Source of the DNA: Hygrophila difformis
Lineage: Eukaryota > Streptophyta > Magnoliopsida > Lamiales > Acanthaceae
Length of the DNA: 64,000 nt
NCBI GenBank assembly: GCA_030278955.1
Contig: JAOANR010000015.1
Location: forward strand, 19,377,073 to 19,441,072
Reading direction: 5' to 3'
The notes beneath the pieces are model-generated. The model had not been told where the DNA came from and did no database searches. It saw only the letters and a program-made list of their open reading frames with translations. Position numbers and translations under genes: made by a program. Positions 30,663 to 42,432 of this stretch are shown here, in pieces. Positions within the stretch are counted from its first letter, which is position 1. Each line of letters opens with the position of its first letter.

Positions 30663-31113
30663 ATTGGTGGGTAAGTGTATTTTACAAGTCGAATTAATTG
30701 CATTATTAAGAGGTTTGCAGCTTGCTGGGGACTTTAATTTAGAGCTGGAGTTCTGCTATGTGGATTCTATCGATGCTACCAGGCTGGTTAATGGTAATGT
30801 GTCTTCCATTATAAGGATGTGCGTGAGGAACTTAGGCGTATGAGGTGGTGTGTGGTTCGCCACAATTTTCGTGAGCGAAACAAAGTAGCTGCTGCGTTGG
30901 CTACGAAGGGAAGGCAAGGCAGCTCATAGTGAGGAATTCCATATGACGTGGGCATTTCCCCTAGATGAGGTTAGGTGATTATTTGGCAGGGGATGCAAAA
31001 TGGAAGAATGTTGTATGCTAGACGTTAATGCTTAGGCTGGTTTTTGTTATTTTTTCTTTCTATCTTTTTTTTTTCCTTTTTTTGCTCGCCATTTTAAACT
31101 GTGTAAAAAAAAA
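30663..31113 (+). pseudogene. LINE RNase H remainder and 3' end
   Basis: After the hAT insertion the LINE RNase H continues (VELIALLRGLQLAG and a VDSIDATRLVNG block) with frameshifts. An AT-rich 3' untranslated region and a 9-A tail at 31105-31113 follow, directly before the right copy of the LINE target-site duplication. Confidence 0.75.
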
Positions 31114-31127
31114 GTTAAAACATGCCA
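31114..31127. repeat. LINE target-site duplication, right copy
   Basis: gttaaaacatgcca directly follows the LINE poly(A) and is identical to 8916-8929, more than 22 kb away. Flanking bases diverge immediately afterwards. Confidence 0.85.
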
Positions 31128-31765
31128 GTAGAAGGCACCCATTCTATTTTTTAAGCCATTCAATTTTGTATATCGGCTTCTGAGCCTCCACAAAGAATTT
31201 AGGCCCAACTTTTAGGACATAATATGGATGGGGTTAAGACAAGTATGGGCTGTGTGGGGGTCGGTTTCGGTGCAGGCAGCCTGTAGCCAATGGCACAATC
31301 AAAAGTGATGGTTATATGTATATGAAGTGATGTGTGAGTAAAAAAGTGATGGATGAAGGTTATGAACCAAAAACTAATAAAAAAAAATAAACTACCGTCT
31401 ATACATCACTTTATAAGGCTTACACAATTACTTTACGAAAGACTACACATCATTTTTAGCGATGCCTGCACCAAAACCAGGCAGCACCTGCTAGCAATAT
31501 TATTGTCTACACCTGCTGGCAATATTATTGTCTGCACCAAAACCAGACTGGGCTGTTTTAGTCGGCTGCCACAAAACGGAAATTAGGTTTTTGTGCAGAC
31601 ATTGAAAATGTCTGCATATGCAACATGATGAGTATGTTTTAAAGTGATGCCATTAAATCACACAACCAATACTACCAAATCCCACAAAATATGGAACCAA
31701 GTTAATCCCTAAAAATATGAACTCCAAATTTTGTGTGATTGCATATTATCTACGTACTATTAATA
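31128..31765. other. AT-rich intergenic sequence
   Basis: No gene is seen. A short local duplication of cacctgctRgcaatattattg occurs at about 31488-31532. Confidence 0.5.
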
Positions 31766-31794
31766 CTAGATTTTTTCGCCCGTTGCGCACGGGC
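31766..31794 (-). mobile_element. Helitron 3' terminus
   Basis: On the minus strand a perfect 6-bp-stem hairpin (GCCCGT, loop, ACGGGC; 31778-31794) is followed by GAAAAAAT and CTAG, and then a T. This is the layout of a Helitron 3' end inserted at an A/T site. The other end is uncertain. Candidate 5' ends (TCTATATAATAAAT on the minus strand) lie at about 33891 and 34549. Confidence 0.6.
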
Positions 31795-32242
31795 AGTGGC
31801 GGAACTATATGGAGGCTTGGGGGGCCGCCCCCGAGTTCGAAATTTGTCTATTAATTTTTATATAGTTGTCTTTGTTTTAGCTATATTAGAAATTCTTTTT
31901 ATATAATTCCGCCCCTACAAACTCAAACATTGGCATTAATATTTTATACAGTCGTATAAATTTAATTATATTAGAAATCATTTTTCAGTAATTTACGGGG
32001 AAGAAGAGGAAAAAGAATGCAACATGTTTCTTTGTTAGTGAGCTTTTTTAATATAGGGTTATATATTCTTTAAATTAAAGATATAGGCTCATGTAGACTT
32101 AGATAAAGAGAGTGACATAATTAGCAATCCAAAAAAATGAAAAATAGTTGATAGTTATTCTATGGAAATTAAAGATGAAATAAAGCAAAGTTATTTAGTC
32201 GCATCCTCGCCCCCTGCCCTAGACACTATGCGTCTGCCGCTG
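31794..32242. mobile_element. Possible small hAT-like element
   Basis: The left end cagtggcgga and the right end tctgccgctg are imperfect inverted repeats, with C/G-run motifs just inside. The 8-bp flanks (cgcacggg and cgcgtaag) match at only four positions, so the target-site duplication is not established. It adjoins the Helitron hairpin. Confidence 0.35.
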
Positions 32243-32333
32243 CGCGTAAGTGTTAAACTTATATGCTCACCGGTATTGAACTTATATGAGTTTGTCAAAT
32301 GAAAATATAATTTCTTTTGGATTACATGAGGTT

Positions 32334-33005
32334 ATGGATGGGAATAGACCATGCTACCCGACATGGCACTATGGCCTAGTCTGCCGAAGACCATGTCAGA
32401 CCAAACATTTTTTATAAATAGGCTAGGCTTATGCTTTTTTAAAAGCCTAATAAGCTAAATAGGTCCAGACCAAACTTTATATAAGAAAATCTATTAGGCC
32501 TACCAGGTCGGCATAGTTATCATTATTTTTTTAGGTGAATACCAGGGTATCACAGACCTCATTGGAACCAAGACTAATCCCTCGAAAATCGGATGAGCGT
32601 TAGTTATCATTATTATTAGTAAGTTTATGTTTATTGCATATAAATATGTGGTATCATTGTTGTTATTTTTGTGAAATAATTATTAGTTTGATTTTATAAT
32701 GGTTGTTAAAATATTTATAAGTCTTTTCTTCGTATATAAATAGTCATGGATAGACTTACCCAAGTGCACAAATTTATGTATTCCAACATTATGATTACAT
32801 CAAGATATATAAAATAATTTAAAGTTATTTTTAAAATAGGCTTAATCGAACTTTTAAAAGGCTTAAAAGCTGGCCTATTTAATTTTAATAGGCCATGTTA
32901 GGCTTATAAGATGGATCTATCTCGTGCCTTAAAAAATCGACATAGGCCTAGGCCGTTCAAACTTAACTCTAGCATGGCCTATAGCCTAGCTATTCCCACC
33001 CCTAG
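32334..33005. mobile_element. Non-autonomous hAT MITE
   Basis: A 672-bp element with terminal inverted repeats (gatgggaatag at the left, ctattcccacc at the right) and an exact 8-bp target-site duplication atgaggtt (32326-32333 and 33006-33013). It has no ORF. It contains many 'aggcc'-type words in both orientations and a 74-bp SINE insertion. Confidence 0.85.
32527..32600 (-). mobile_element. 5'-truncated SINE inside the hAT MITE
   Basis: This 74-bp insert is flanked by an exact 13-bp duplication tagttatcattat (32514-32526 and 32601-32613). On the minus strand it ends in a short A run. Its body (ggattagtcttggttccaat and onward) matches the 3' half of the SINE at 33241-33420. Confidence 0.8.
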
Positions 33006-33240
33006 ATGAGGTTTAAAGTCTTTTCTTTAAATGGTGATAAGAATACATGCAACAAAATTTAAAAGAGAAATAAATGAAAGAAATAAGATAGAAAAAATTC
33101 AAACCCCCAACCAGGTGGACATAATATAAAGTAGATTGCTTTTACCATTGAAAAACTATATATATATATATAGTTGTGCTTTTATATGTAACATAATAAG
33201 AGCAATTGAAAAAAAAATACCCTTAAACTATTCAAAATTC

Positions 33241-33420
33241 ACCAACATCAGTTGGATTGAGTGGATTGGAGTTCTAGTTGCTTAAGTAAGGTCTCGGGTT
33301 CGAACATTGTATATGCTAAAAAATGCATTGGAAGAAGTGTTGTTAATTGTCCATGCAGATCCTGGATGGATTAGTTTTGGGTCCAATGTGGTCTGAGGAT
33401 ACCCGGTTACTCACCAAAAA
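33241..33420 (+). mobile_element. tRNA-derived SINE
   Basis: About 180 bp with a Pol III B-box-like ggttcgaacat (33298-33308) and, upstream, a region resembling an A box (gttggattgagtgg). The 3' half is shared with 32527-32600. Flanking ctattcaaaa (left) and atattcgaat (right) may be a diverged target-site duplication. Confidence 0.65.
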
Positions 33421-33429
33421 TATTCGAAT

Positions 33430-34550
33430 AAATTATATGTTTGCATTATTAAGGTTCTAAAAATATCATTTTACTCCCTAATATGTTGTCCCTTTTGACT
33501 ATTATCCCTAAAATTTTTAAAGAATATTATCTATACTTTTTTGTTATCTTTTCATTTTTTAAGGGGAAAAAAAACATTTCCAAAAGATATACCCCAATTA
33601 AAAAAAATTCTAAAATAAGTATTTCAACTAATTTTTCGGCAAAAACAGTCCCCAACTTTATAATATTAGAAAAATAATTAATTTCCCCATTTCCCTTAGA
33701 AATATCATTTAACACTCATCAACTTTTCAAAAATTTTATTTTTGCCCTATTTTTTTTTAGAAATATAGATGTTGAAGTGTCATCATGAGAACCATAAATA
33801 TATCAATATTAATTTACAGATGAAATCTTAGAAAAATATCTTTTAAGAAGATTTAAAATGATTAAATTAAATTCAAAATTTATTATATAGACACGTGGCA
33901 GCATTTGGTATTTTTGAGAGGATGACGTGGCGTTTATAAGGTGTCATCATAGGTACCGTAGATATGTTTATGATGTTTTCTAATAATTTACAGATGTACC
34001 CATGAGTTGATATTTTTTTAAAAAAATCTAAGATTCAAATATTAGATTTAATAAGGGCAATACAGTCTGAACATGCCAAAAAATATTTAGGATTTATTAT
34101 ATAAATTAATTTTTTTTATTTATTCTATTGATTGAGGATAATATTTTAGAATCATATTTACATTACATATTTGAAAATATAACATATTCAATTAAAAGAT
34201 TTATAATATATTGGTTTTACTAAATTTGTCATAAACATCAAATATATTATAATTTGTTTCCAATTTATATCTTTGTAAAATATATGAAAAGATTTCTCAA
34301 GATTTTCATATACTAATAAATAGATTTAGTATGTAAATAAAGGATTTAAAAGGTTGATGACGCGGCAAGGAGGATGATTATGCGCTGATGTGTGAATGAC
34401 TGTATTTTTTTGTATGATTAATCAGCGCCTACGTGGAAACCTAGGGCATAATTACTTTTTAACCCTTAAAATTTAAAAATGATGAAGTATATTTAATAAG
34501 GACAATACAGTCTGAACATGCCAAAAAGTATTCAGGATTTATTATATAGA
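33430..34550. repeat. AT-rich Helitron-like repeat remnants
   Basis: A 54-bp sequence containing acagtctgaacatgccaaaa and gatttattatata occurs at 34050-34103 and again at 34495-34549. A shorter related end, atttattatatagacacg, is near 33880. Read on the minus strand these begin TCTATATAATAAAT, like Helitron 5' ends. There is no gene. Confidence 0.45.
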
Positions 34551-36093
34551 TTTCGTCATAAGCTTTTATAAAAGTAATAAACTATTTTCAAACGTATCAT
34601 TCTTTACAGCACAGTTGCTTGATTTTTTTAGGTATATAATGATAATATTTTATAATCAAATGCATATTAAAATTATTCCATGATATAAATAATTATTTAG
34701 AAAATGGCAATAAATAATTACCACAAATATAATTTGAGTTAGCATGCAAAATAGTAGTAAGTAATTATCTGCAGGTACAAAAATGATGGGAGAGACTCCA
34801 AAGTTGATGATACATCATTTATTCTGTTGCCATCACTTATTGACTATGTGTCATCACTTATGAACTTTGTGTCATCACTTAATGACTTATCATTTTTTAG
34901 AGGCAAACATAACTTGTTCCATTGCCATCACTTATTAATCACGTGCCATCATTTTTGCATATATAGATGACAGCTTCTGATTCATTTACGCCAAGCCTAT
35001 TGGAAAGATGCGTTTAATTTGAAACACACTATCCGTATTTATGGTGTTCAGTAGCCAATAAATAGTAGTGGTGTCAACATTAGAAGAATGAACTGATGAA
35101 AAGTAATTCGACGACAAAGATCACCATATATCTGTTCCATGGAAGCTATAATGCTTATGTTTTATGATGCATGATGACAAACCTAGGCAGATTTGGTTTC
35201 TCAGCCCCCAATATGAAGCAGCAACTTGGAAACACAAATACCCAGTAATTGTTCATCTAACCAATCAATTACATCACAAAGTGAGCATAAAACAAGCAGC
35301 CATTACAATGAATATTAAAAATCTGATTTGTGTATGCTATAGTTACAAATTAATGGAATATAGAGTAAACAGAGCACATAATGAAGATGACAAATGACAC
35401 AAAAGAATCACCAAAGCGATCTCCAGTAACAATTGTAATATGTCTGTTTGATGCCGAGACTTGCATTTCCTAATGCAGACTGTTAAACTGTAGTTCAAAC
35501 GTTCAATAATTTTCTAAAAGACTGCAGCACAAACTCAATACATATAGAAACAAGCGAAGGAAATTAGAAACGTACAAGGGAAACATCACGATACATCATG
35601 GTCCTCACAGAATCATTTTGTCCCAATCATCCGCACAATCCTCCAACCCCAATAAAAATTTCCAACCAAACACAAAAAGAAAAGCAAAAATAAAAAAATT
35701 CCAAATCTCCGGTTCCGCAGATGGCTGAAGTGTGGCGCCGAGCGAGACACGATGACCCTCGTCGAGCGCTGGAGACAGTGGGATGGAGCTCATTTGAGGC
35801 ATCCCGCGGATGGGTGGCGGCGAGCGAGTCACAACGACCCGGCCCCGAGCTTGAGTAGAGACGTCGCCGACGACAACAATACATTCTCCTCTAGGACTTT
35901 CGAGGATGGCTGATGGGTGGCGGCGGGGGATTGACGACGACGTGATAGGGTGGTGGCTCCGCAGGGAAGATGACGTTGGTGGAGGGGAATACGAATGAGG
36001 GAAATAGGGAAGGAGGTGATCTTCGGTTTGAGAGATTTTAGGAAGAGAATTGGAAAAAGATCTCTTAATGCGTAAGAAGTGGGATTTTTTTTA
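34551..36093. other. No gene recognised
   Basis: AT-rich sequence. 34790-34950 has several imperfect copies of gtgtcatcacttatgaact-type words. 35700-35990 is a GC-rich block with short frames on both strands but no recognisable domain. Confidence 0.4.
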
Positions 36094-37830
36094 GGGAATG
36101 GTTATGGTACTACCAATATGAATGGTAGTACATCAAGACAAATCATCTCAACCATACAAAAATATCCAATGGCTATAAAATAAAAGGGTAGAATTGTCAA
36201 ACATAAATAATTATATCTTTAGTAATAAAATCATTCACAAATTCAATTTAGTAATTTCTATCCTTAAAAAGATCATATAAAAAATTTGCATAAGTTAGCC
36301 CTCATTTGACACAATTCATGGCATAATAATAGAGAAATTATCTTTATTCATCTCTTTCACTCGTCAGTCTTTCATTCCTCTTAATTTTCTATTTTTCTAT
36401 TTTGAATTTCTAAAATATGATCGGATATTTAGATTCCTTGCATCAAGTAGATAAATTTTCATATAAAGAACATCCAAATCCGAGCTCATTTGAGAAAGTT
36501 AGAGCCATTTGAAGTTTGTAATATAAATTTTGTAGTATATACTACGTCGTTGAAATGCATAGGCTGTGTCGCTTAGTTATAATGTCTCCATCGCTGAATT
36601 GTAAAGGCTACGTCGCTGAATTACATAGCCACCGTCGCTGAAATGTAAAGACTGTGTTTTTTAAATTCGTAATGCACTTCAAATGGCTCTAACTTTATCA
36701 AACGAACTCGGTTTTTGATTTTTTTTATATGAAAATCTACCTACTCGATGCAATGAATCTAAATATCCCATAAAATTTTGGAAATTACAAATAGATAAAT
36801 ACCAGACTTTCAAAAAAAAGATATCTTATGCTCGTTGTTTTGAAAATCTGATATTTATATGTTTAGACTTTCTAAAATTTGAGAGGATATTTAAATTCCT
36901 TGTATTGAGTAGATAGATTTTCATATAAAGAACGTCCAAATCGGAAGTCATTTGAGAAAGTTAGAGCCATTTGAAGTTTGTCACATAAATTTTGTTGTAT
37001 TGGCTACGTCGCTGAAATGCTTGGGCTATATCGCTAAATTATAACGCATCCGTCGCTGAATTGTAAAGCCCCCGTCGCTGAATTACATAGCCACCGTCGC
37101 TGAAATGTAAAGGCTATGTTTCTGAAAATCGCAATGAACTTCAAATGGCTCTAACTTTCTCAAATAAACTCGGATTTTCACATTCTTTATATGAAAATCT
37201 ATCTACTCGATGCAAGGAATTTAAATTTTCTATCAAATTTTTGAAATTATAAATTGATAAATACCAGATTTTCAAAGGAAATGATATCTTATTCTCGTTA
37301 TTTTAAAAATATGATATTTATCTGGTTAGACTTTCTAAATTTTGGTAGGATATTGAAATTCCTTGTGTTGAGTAGATAGATTTTCATATAAGGAACGTCC
37401 AAATCCGAGCTCATTTGAAAAAGTTAGAGCCATTTGAAGTTTGTCATAAAAACTATGTTGTATAGGTTATGTCGCTGAAATATATGCTCTATGTCGCTGA
37501 ATTGCAAAGTCACCGTCGCTGAAATGTAAATGCTACGTTTTTTAAAATCGCAATTAACTTCAAATGACTCTAACTTTCTCAAACGAACTCGGATTTTGAC
37601 GTTCTTTATATGAAAATTTACCTACTCGATACAAGTAATCTAAATTTCCTATCAAATTTTAGAAATTCCAAAAAGAAAAAGTAGATTATGAGAGAGAGAA
37701 GTATGAGCATGAGAATTGAGAAAAATGAATAGAGATTATTTGAATCTTATTGAAATTACAATAATACCCTTTGTATTAATCTTAGCCATTGATTTCAATA
37801 TATCATCAATGGCTAACCAAAGCCTCTTCC
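36094..37830. mobile_element. Foldback-type element with tandem inverted arms
   Basis: The outer ends are imperfect inverted repeats: both have ggttatgg/ggctttgg-like starts, then aatggcta and aaagggta blocks on opposite strands. Inside, a unit of roughly 465 bp occurs three times from about 36405 to 37685. Each unit has an arm (tagattccttgcatc...gttagagccatttgaagttt), a loop and the inverted arm (aacttcaaatggctctaac...gatgcaaggaatctaaat). No target-site duplication is obvious. It has no coding capacity. Confidence 0.6.
36545..37550. repeat. 'gtcgctgaa' minisatellite in the foldback loops
   Basis: The three loops (about 36540-36655, 36995-37125 and 37460-37545) hold imperfect 20-24-bp units around ctacgtcgctgaattgtaaa, from three to five per loop. 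Confidence 0.75.
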
Positions 37831-38177
37831 AAAACTGCTCTATAAATTAGAATCGTACACCTCACTTTATTCACATCATTTTTACACAATGGGGCATCAT
37901 TCTGTATGCGCACATGTCTGCACGGTAGCCATACCCACAAAACGGAATATATGTCCTGTGGCCTATGTTGACTTTAATATCAAGTGAATATTGAAAATAT
38001 AGATGGCTAAAAATGGAATCCATGGCCAATTTTAACACTCAAACCACCGTACTGGGGGGTAATTGACCCATCCATTTGGCCTAAAAATGCGGAAGGAGTG
38101 TCTTCTAATAGCCTATTTTAACTTTAATCTCATTTCAAACACCTGAAAATGTGATTCATAAATTACCTATTTTTATT
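37831..38177. other. No gene recognised
   Basis: AT-rich intergenic sequence without repeat ends or coding signal. Confidence 0.4.
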
Positions 38178-38185
38178 GTGAATAC

Positions 38186-38862
38186 TAGGGTGAAAACGGG
38201 ACGGATACGGGTGGATAGTACTCATCTCATATCCTATCCCATATTTTTTTGTCGAATATGGAATCGGATACGAATAGGCCGCATACAAATACGAATTTGA
38301 ATATTTCAGGAAACGGATACGAGACGGATTCGGATTTTAACTCGGATAATCTTATAATTACTAAAATTAAATTTTTTTATAATTTTAAGTGAAATCGGAA
38401 TATACTACTATGTAAGCTAAACTAAATTTTTAAATTTTTCAAGATCATTAGTTATTTCGTTCCAAATATCTAAATAACGTCACTACAAGATGTTACATAC
38501 TACAGTTTTGATGCAAAGAACCTAATGATGTAGTTGAGTATTGATTTATATGATTTGATTTAATAAATTACATATGGCTTTCAAGCTATTGATTATTTAT
38601 ATATATAGTATTACTTATTTATTTTATAGTTAATATACTATATTATATTATACATATAAAAATATATATAAATTTTCGGATATTCGGATAGAAAATACGG
38701 ATAATATCCGCATTATATTCGGATTTTTCGGATACGAGCGGATATTTACAATCCCATATCCTGTCCCATGTCCGCCGGATATAAAAATTCGAATTCGGAT
38801 TCGAATATAATCGAATACGACGTCGGATCAGGCGGATATTATCCGCCCCACTTTCACCCCTA
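38186..38862. mobile_element. Non-autonomous hAT MITE
   Basis: 677 bp with ends tagggtgaaaacggg and cccactttcacccct-a (inverted repeats). Flanking 8-bp repeats gtgaatac (38178-38185) and gtgaacac (38863-38870) match at seven of eight positions. Internal cggata/tatccg words recur in both orientations. There is no ORF. Confidence 0.8.
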
Positions 38863-38925
38863 GTGAACACCCATACTGTTTTTAAAAAAAAATTGCCTAA
38901 GGTTTTTGGTCCACAACAATTAGTA

Positions 38926-39182
38926 CTCCCTCTATCTCATTTATCTTATTTTATTTGATTTATATGTGCAGTTCAATACGCTTATCTAATGGTTAATATT
39001 TCAAAATATATACAAGAAAAATATATATAAAATACATATGCTAAAAAATATTTAATTAAATGAATTTAACAGATACAACGTGACTATTTTCATTATTTTA
39101 TACTTACAATAGAATTAAGTCAAAGTTCAATAATGAACAATATCAAAAAGTTAAATAAGAGACATTCACTAAGAGGAGGGAG
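38926..39182. mobile_element. Stowaway MITE (Tc1/mariner type)
   Basis: 257 bp with the classic ends ctccctctatctcatttatc and gaggaggga-g in inverted orientation, and a TA target-site duplication (38924-38925 and 39183-39184). Confidence 0.88.
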
Positions 39183-39184
39183 TA

Positions 39185-40659
39185 TTTCAATTGTTTTTTT
39201 AAAAAAAAAAAAAAGGCGAAAAGAAAAGAAATGTGTAAACAAGAAGGAAATTTTTTATTACCAAATTTATAGAAAGTATTTTTTATTGAAATGTGCCATG
39301 TTTTTTGGGGCGCACCTTATATAGGGGAACGGGTTTGTATGCGGAGTATGCATATCCTGACATGCTTTTTGTATGTCTTGTGAGTGTTTTTTCCCTTTTG
39401 CTTGACAGTTCACTGTATTTATTTTATTTCTTTCCTTTTTAACGCTTCATCAGTTGTGCCCAAATTAATGCTCCTTCCAATTATTTGTTCCCTAAATCGT
39501 GGCAGATTTTTGTGTAGACAACTAATGCAGACACGTGCAGTGGGCCTCAAAATCTTTCCCTTTTTGAAATGATTTTAACATATTTTTATTTTTAATAACA
39601 GATTGTGTTGGGGATTTTTGTCTCCTAGCTTCCTTATCCATTTGGACTACATTTTGTCTTAGATTTTAACACTTTATGATTTTTTAATCTTTCAAAAAGA
39701 ATAGCAGAACACCACCGACCCAACAATTCCCCATTATCTTCACACCCATACAACAATTCCCCCTTCTCTTCACCGCCTATACATATATGTCTGCCATGCT
39801 CTTTTTATGCCACTACAGTGTTCCACTGCTTCTGCCTTATGCTACTAGATGAATGACCGATCAAATTTTTTAATACCTGTGCTATATCACATACCACATC
39901 ATGTTATATTATTGTATGAATAATGTTCTCATTTGTATTTCTGTTGTTCCGCTAATAAATGATGCATATCCATCAAAGTCTCTAGCTAGCTTTGTCTCTT
40001 TTCAGTTCCACTTCAGTCAGGAATGCGTTCAGGTGATATATACAAAATTTATGCTACCCGCACCTCAATGAAATGTTCTGTTTCACTTCCGAAATGCTAT
40101 CCGTACAATGATTAATATGCTACCTCTCTTCTCATTCCTAACCATTATCATATTTCTGTGTGCAAAATGGCAGTATGCACTGTATGCATCTCTAACACTT
40201 TTGTATTCGCGATCCTCAAATTGCTGTATGTCTACACATTTTTATGAAAAAAATCAGATTGCTAACAAGGGTTCAATATAAAAGAAAAACATTCAGCTAT
40301 TAAAAATGATTATCAATTAATATAAAAAAAGTTGCAGCCATATAAACTGAGTACCAATTAATACCAATATTCAGCCATATAAAAAATTATTCAGCCTTTT
40401 ACCAAAAATTTTCTGACATTTAAAACAAATATTCAGCCATATCAAATATTATTATTATAACATATTCACCCTAAAACCTCACTGAAGCACAAAATTATTC
40501 AGTCATATAGGCAAAATATCACTTCTGTTGAGTGGAAAGAACACTAATTAATTGGTATTGCTCCATCAACACATCACAACCATCTAGATTCCACTCATGC
40601 CAATAGTTCATCGTACAAAAAAAAAAAAAAAAAAAAACGTTCAACACCTTCGACAACTA
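39185..40659. other. No gene recognised
   Basis: AT-rich sequence with repeated 'attcagccatat' words at about 40370-40510 and an A19 run near 40618-40636. No coding signal. Confidence 0.4.
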
Positions 40660-40974
40660 TTATTTCTTACCTGTCATCACCGGTGCAACACGGGTGTAAA
40701 CGTCGGCATTACTTAGAGATTGCCTTTCCGAGCACGGTTCAACAACACACACTGCATCGTCATCATCTTCACCATCTTCATACACTAGTAATGTCAAATT
40801 CTCTTCAACGCACTGCATAAAACCACTGTCGCCCATTGAATAGCATCCCACATCTTGCATATCATCATCAACGATACGGATGTCTTCTGAAGCCACTTCA
40901 TTGTCACGTTCGTCCCCTATATCTTCCGGGAAGTAGTTGAGATCCAACATAATCGTCCTGTGTCTCCCGTCCAA
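40660..40974 (-). CDS. Small acidic hypothetical ORF
   Basis: A 104-residue frame, strongly acidic, with the opening MDGRHRTIMLDLNYFPEDIGDE and several Asp/Glu clusters. I do not recognise a domain. It could be a first exon of a gene (a splice acceptor-like cag precedes the frame at about 41000) or a chance frame. The codon texture looks more gene-like than the AT-rich surroundings. Confidence 0.3.
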   Translation of the reverse strand: MDGRHRTIMLDLNYFPEDIGDERDNEVASEDIRIVDDDMQDVGCYSMGDSGFMQCVEENLTLLVYEDGEDDDDAVCVVEPCSERQSLSNADVYTRVAPVMTGKK

Positions 40975-41900
40975 AGGCCTGCTCTTTTCTCCCGTTTCAG
41001 AATTGCCTCAAATCCTATCCGTAACTGAAACATATTGAGAACGGAAGTTTCAAATTATGCACTTCAATTCGTCCACTAATTCGGGCTAGTGGGATTCCCT
41101 TTCCATTGGCAATAAATGTCAACAAATGGTATGTTTTGTTGATTATGTCAGTCATTAGTGTTAGATTATTTTCATATTCTCTTTCCTATGCCAGCTTTAA
41201 TTCGGGTATCATCACTTGGCCTCTTGTGGAACATGTCCGGATATGCATACAATTGAGTGTCTGCATAGTAACTTAACCGCCCTCAATCAAAAATCCAGAA
41301 GTACTTTTACGAACTAGACATTAGAAACGACACGACAACTTACATCGCAGGGTCCAATAATGAATTCATAAGCCAAGGTCTCCAAAATTACCCCTCAATA
41401 CAAGCATAAAGAAAAGCTGCCAACTTGTTCAATTAAGAACTCAATCAATACTTGCTCAAATCCAATGATTTCTAGGGCAGAGGGCCTATCCACAATTCCA
41501 AAACGAGTACAACATAACACTTGCTAGGACCAAAAGATGAGTGGCATGAATATGATAGCCCCGACCAACCCGACAGAAAATCCAAAACAATACTGGTTCG
41601 TGCCACAAGACGCCCAAGACATGAGGAGATTAAAGGCCCCAGACAACCCAATCATGAGTCCAAGTCATCAATTGAGACATGTTTAATTCCTTCAACAACA
41701 ACAACAACTAATTTTGGCCCAATTATATTGAAGAGATGTTACGGCTCAAAGAAAGCAACGCCCAAGAGTGCTGCATGCCTTCCGGACTCCTCTCTCGACT
41801 CCACCCCATACCATATTTCATATGTCCTACGAAAAAAAATATTGCATACACAGCAAATAATACTTCATATAACAAATATCACACCTTCTCCAGTAGCAGC
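40975..41900. other. No gene recognised
   Basis: Moderately AT-rich sequence with short frames on both strands, none with a recognisable domain. Confidence 0.4.
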
Positions 41901-41908
41901 AGCAGCAA

Positions 41909-42424
41909 TAGAGCTGTAAATAGAACAAACAGTTCGTGAGCTGAACTCGTTTCGACACGTGTTCGTTCGTTAACAGCTCGTTCGGTAAGTTAAACGAACC
42001 GAGCTCAAACACATAATTTGGTTTGTGTGTTCGTTCGTTAAGTTCGTGAACAGTTTGGAATTCTTTTTTAATGGAATATATATTATAAAAAAATAAATAT
42101 TTTATCTAGTTGTTCTTTCCATCTTTCATTTTTATTAATTTTACATTTCTCTCATACATTATATTACAATATACATTACATTTTCACACCTAATTTAATT
42201 CTAAAATAAATAAATTTATTAATAAAATAAATGGTTCGTTAACTGAGCTCGATTAGGCTCGTGTTCGTTCGTTATTAGCTCATTCGTAAGGTTAAACGAA
42301 CAGAGCTCAAACATGAAAATTGGCTCGTTAAGATTTTTAGCTCGGTTCGTGTTCGTTCGTTAAGCTTAACGAACAGAGCTCAAACACTTGAAGCTCGGTT
42401 CGGTTCGGCTCGTTTACAGCTCTA
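41909..42424. mobile_element. Non-autonomous hAT MITE
   Basis: 516 bp with terminal inverted repeats tagagctgtaaat and gtttacagctcta, and an exact 8-bp target-site duplication agcagcaa (41901-41908 and 42425-42432). The interior is filled with gttcgttcgtt and gagctcaaac words in both orientations. Confidence 0.88.
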
Positions 42425-42432
42425 AGCAGCAA

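Larger units (their letters stand above)
8930..31113 (+). mobile_element. 5'-truncated LINE hosting a nested transposon stack
   Basis: A plant L1-type LINE begins inside its endonuclease domain at 8930 and ends in a poly(A) at 31105-31113. It is bounded by a 14-bp direct repeat, gttaaaacatgcca, at 8916-8929 and 31114-31127. Its own sequence is about 3.5 kb, in pieces: 8930-9037, 9486-9553, 18585-18609, 18967-21868 and 30663-31113. Across the copia and MITE junctions the LINE frame resumes in register (a LEDV block before the copia element, VKHKSLKFNN after it), showing that these are insertions into one element. Domains in order are the endonuclease tail, RT, zf-RVT and RNase H. Many frameshifts mark it as old and dead. 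Confidence 0.85.

Noticed and set aside
31794..32242. Confident hAT call
   Set aside because: Inverted ends are suggestive but the 8-bp flanks match at only half the positions, so it is kept as a low-confidence feature only.
35605..35884. GC-rich minus-strand frames as a host gene
   Set aside because: Two overlapping frames of similar length, no recognisable domain, and no convincing start or splice structure.
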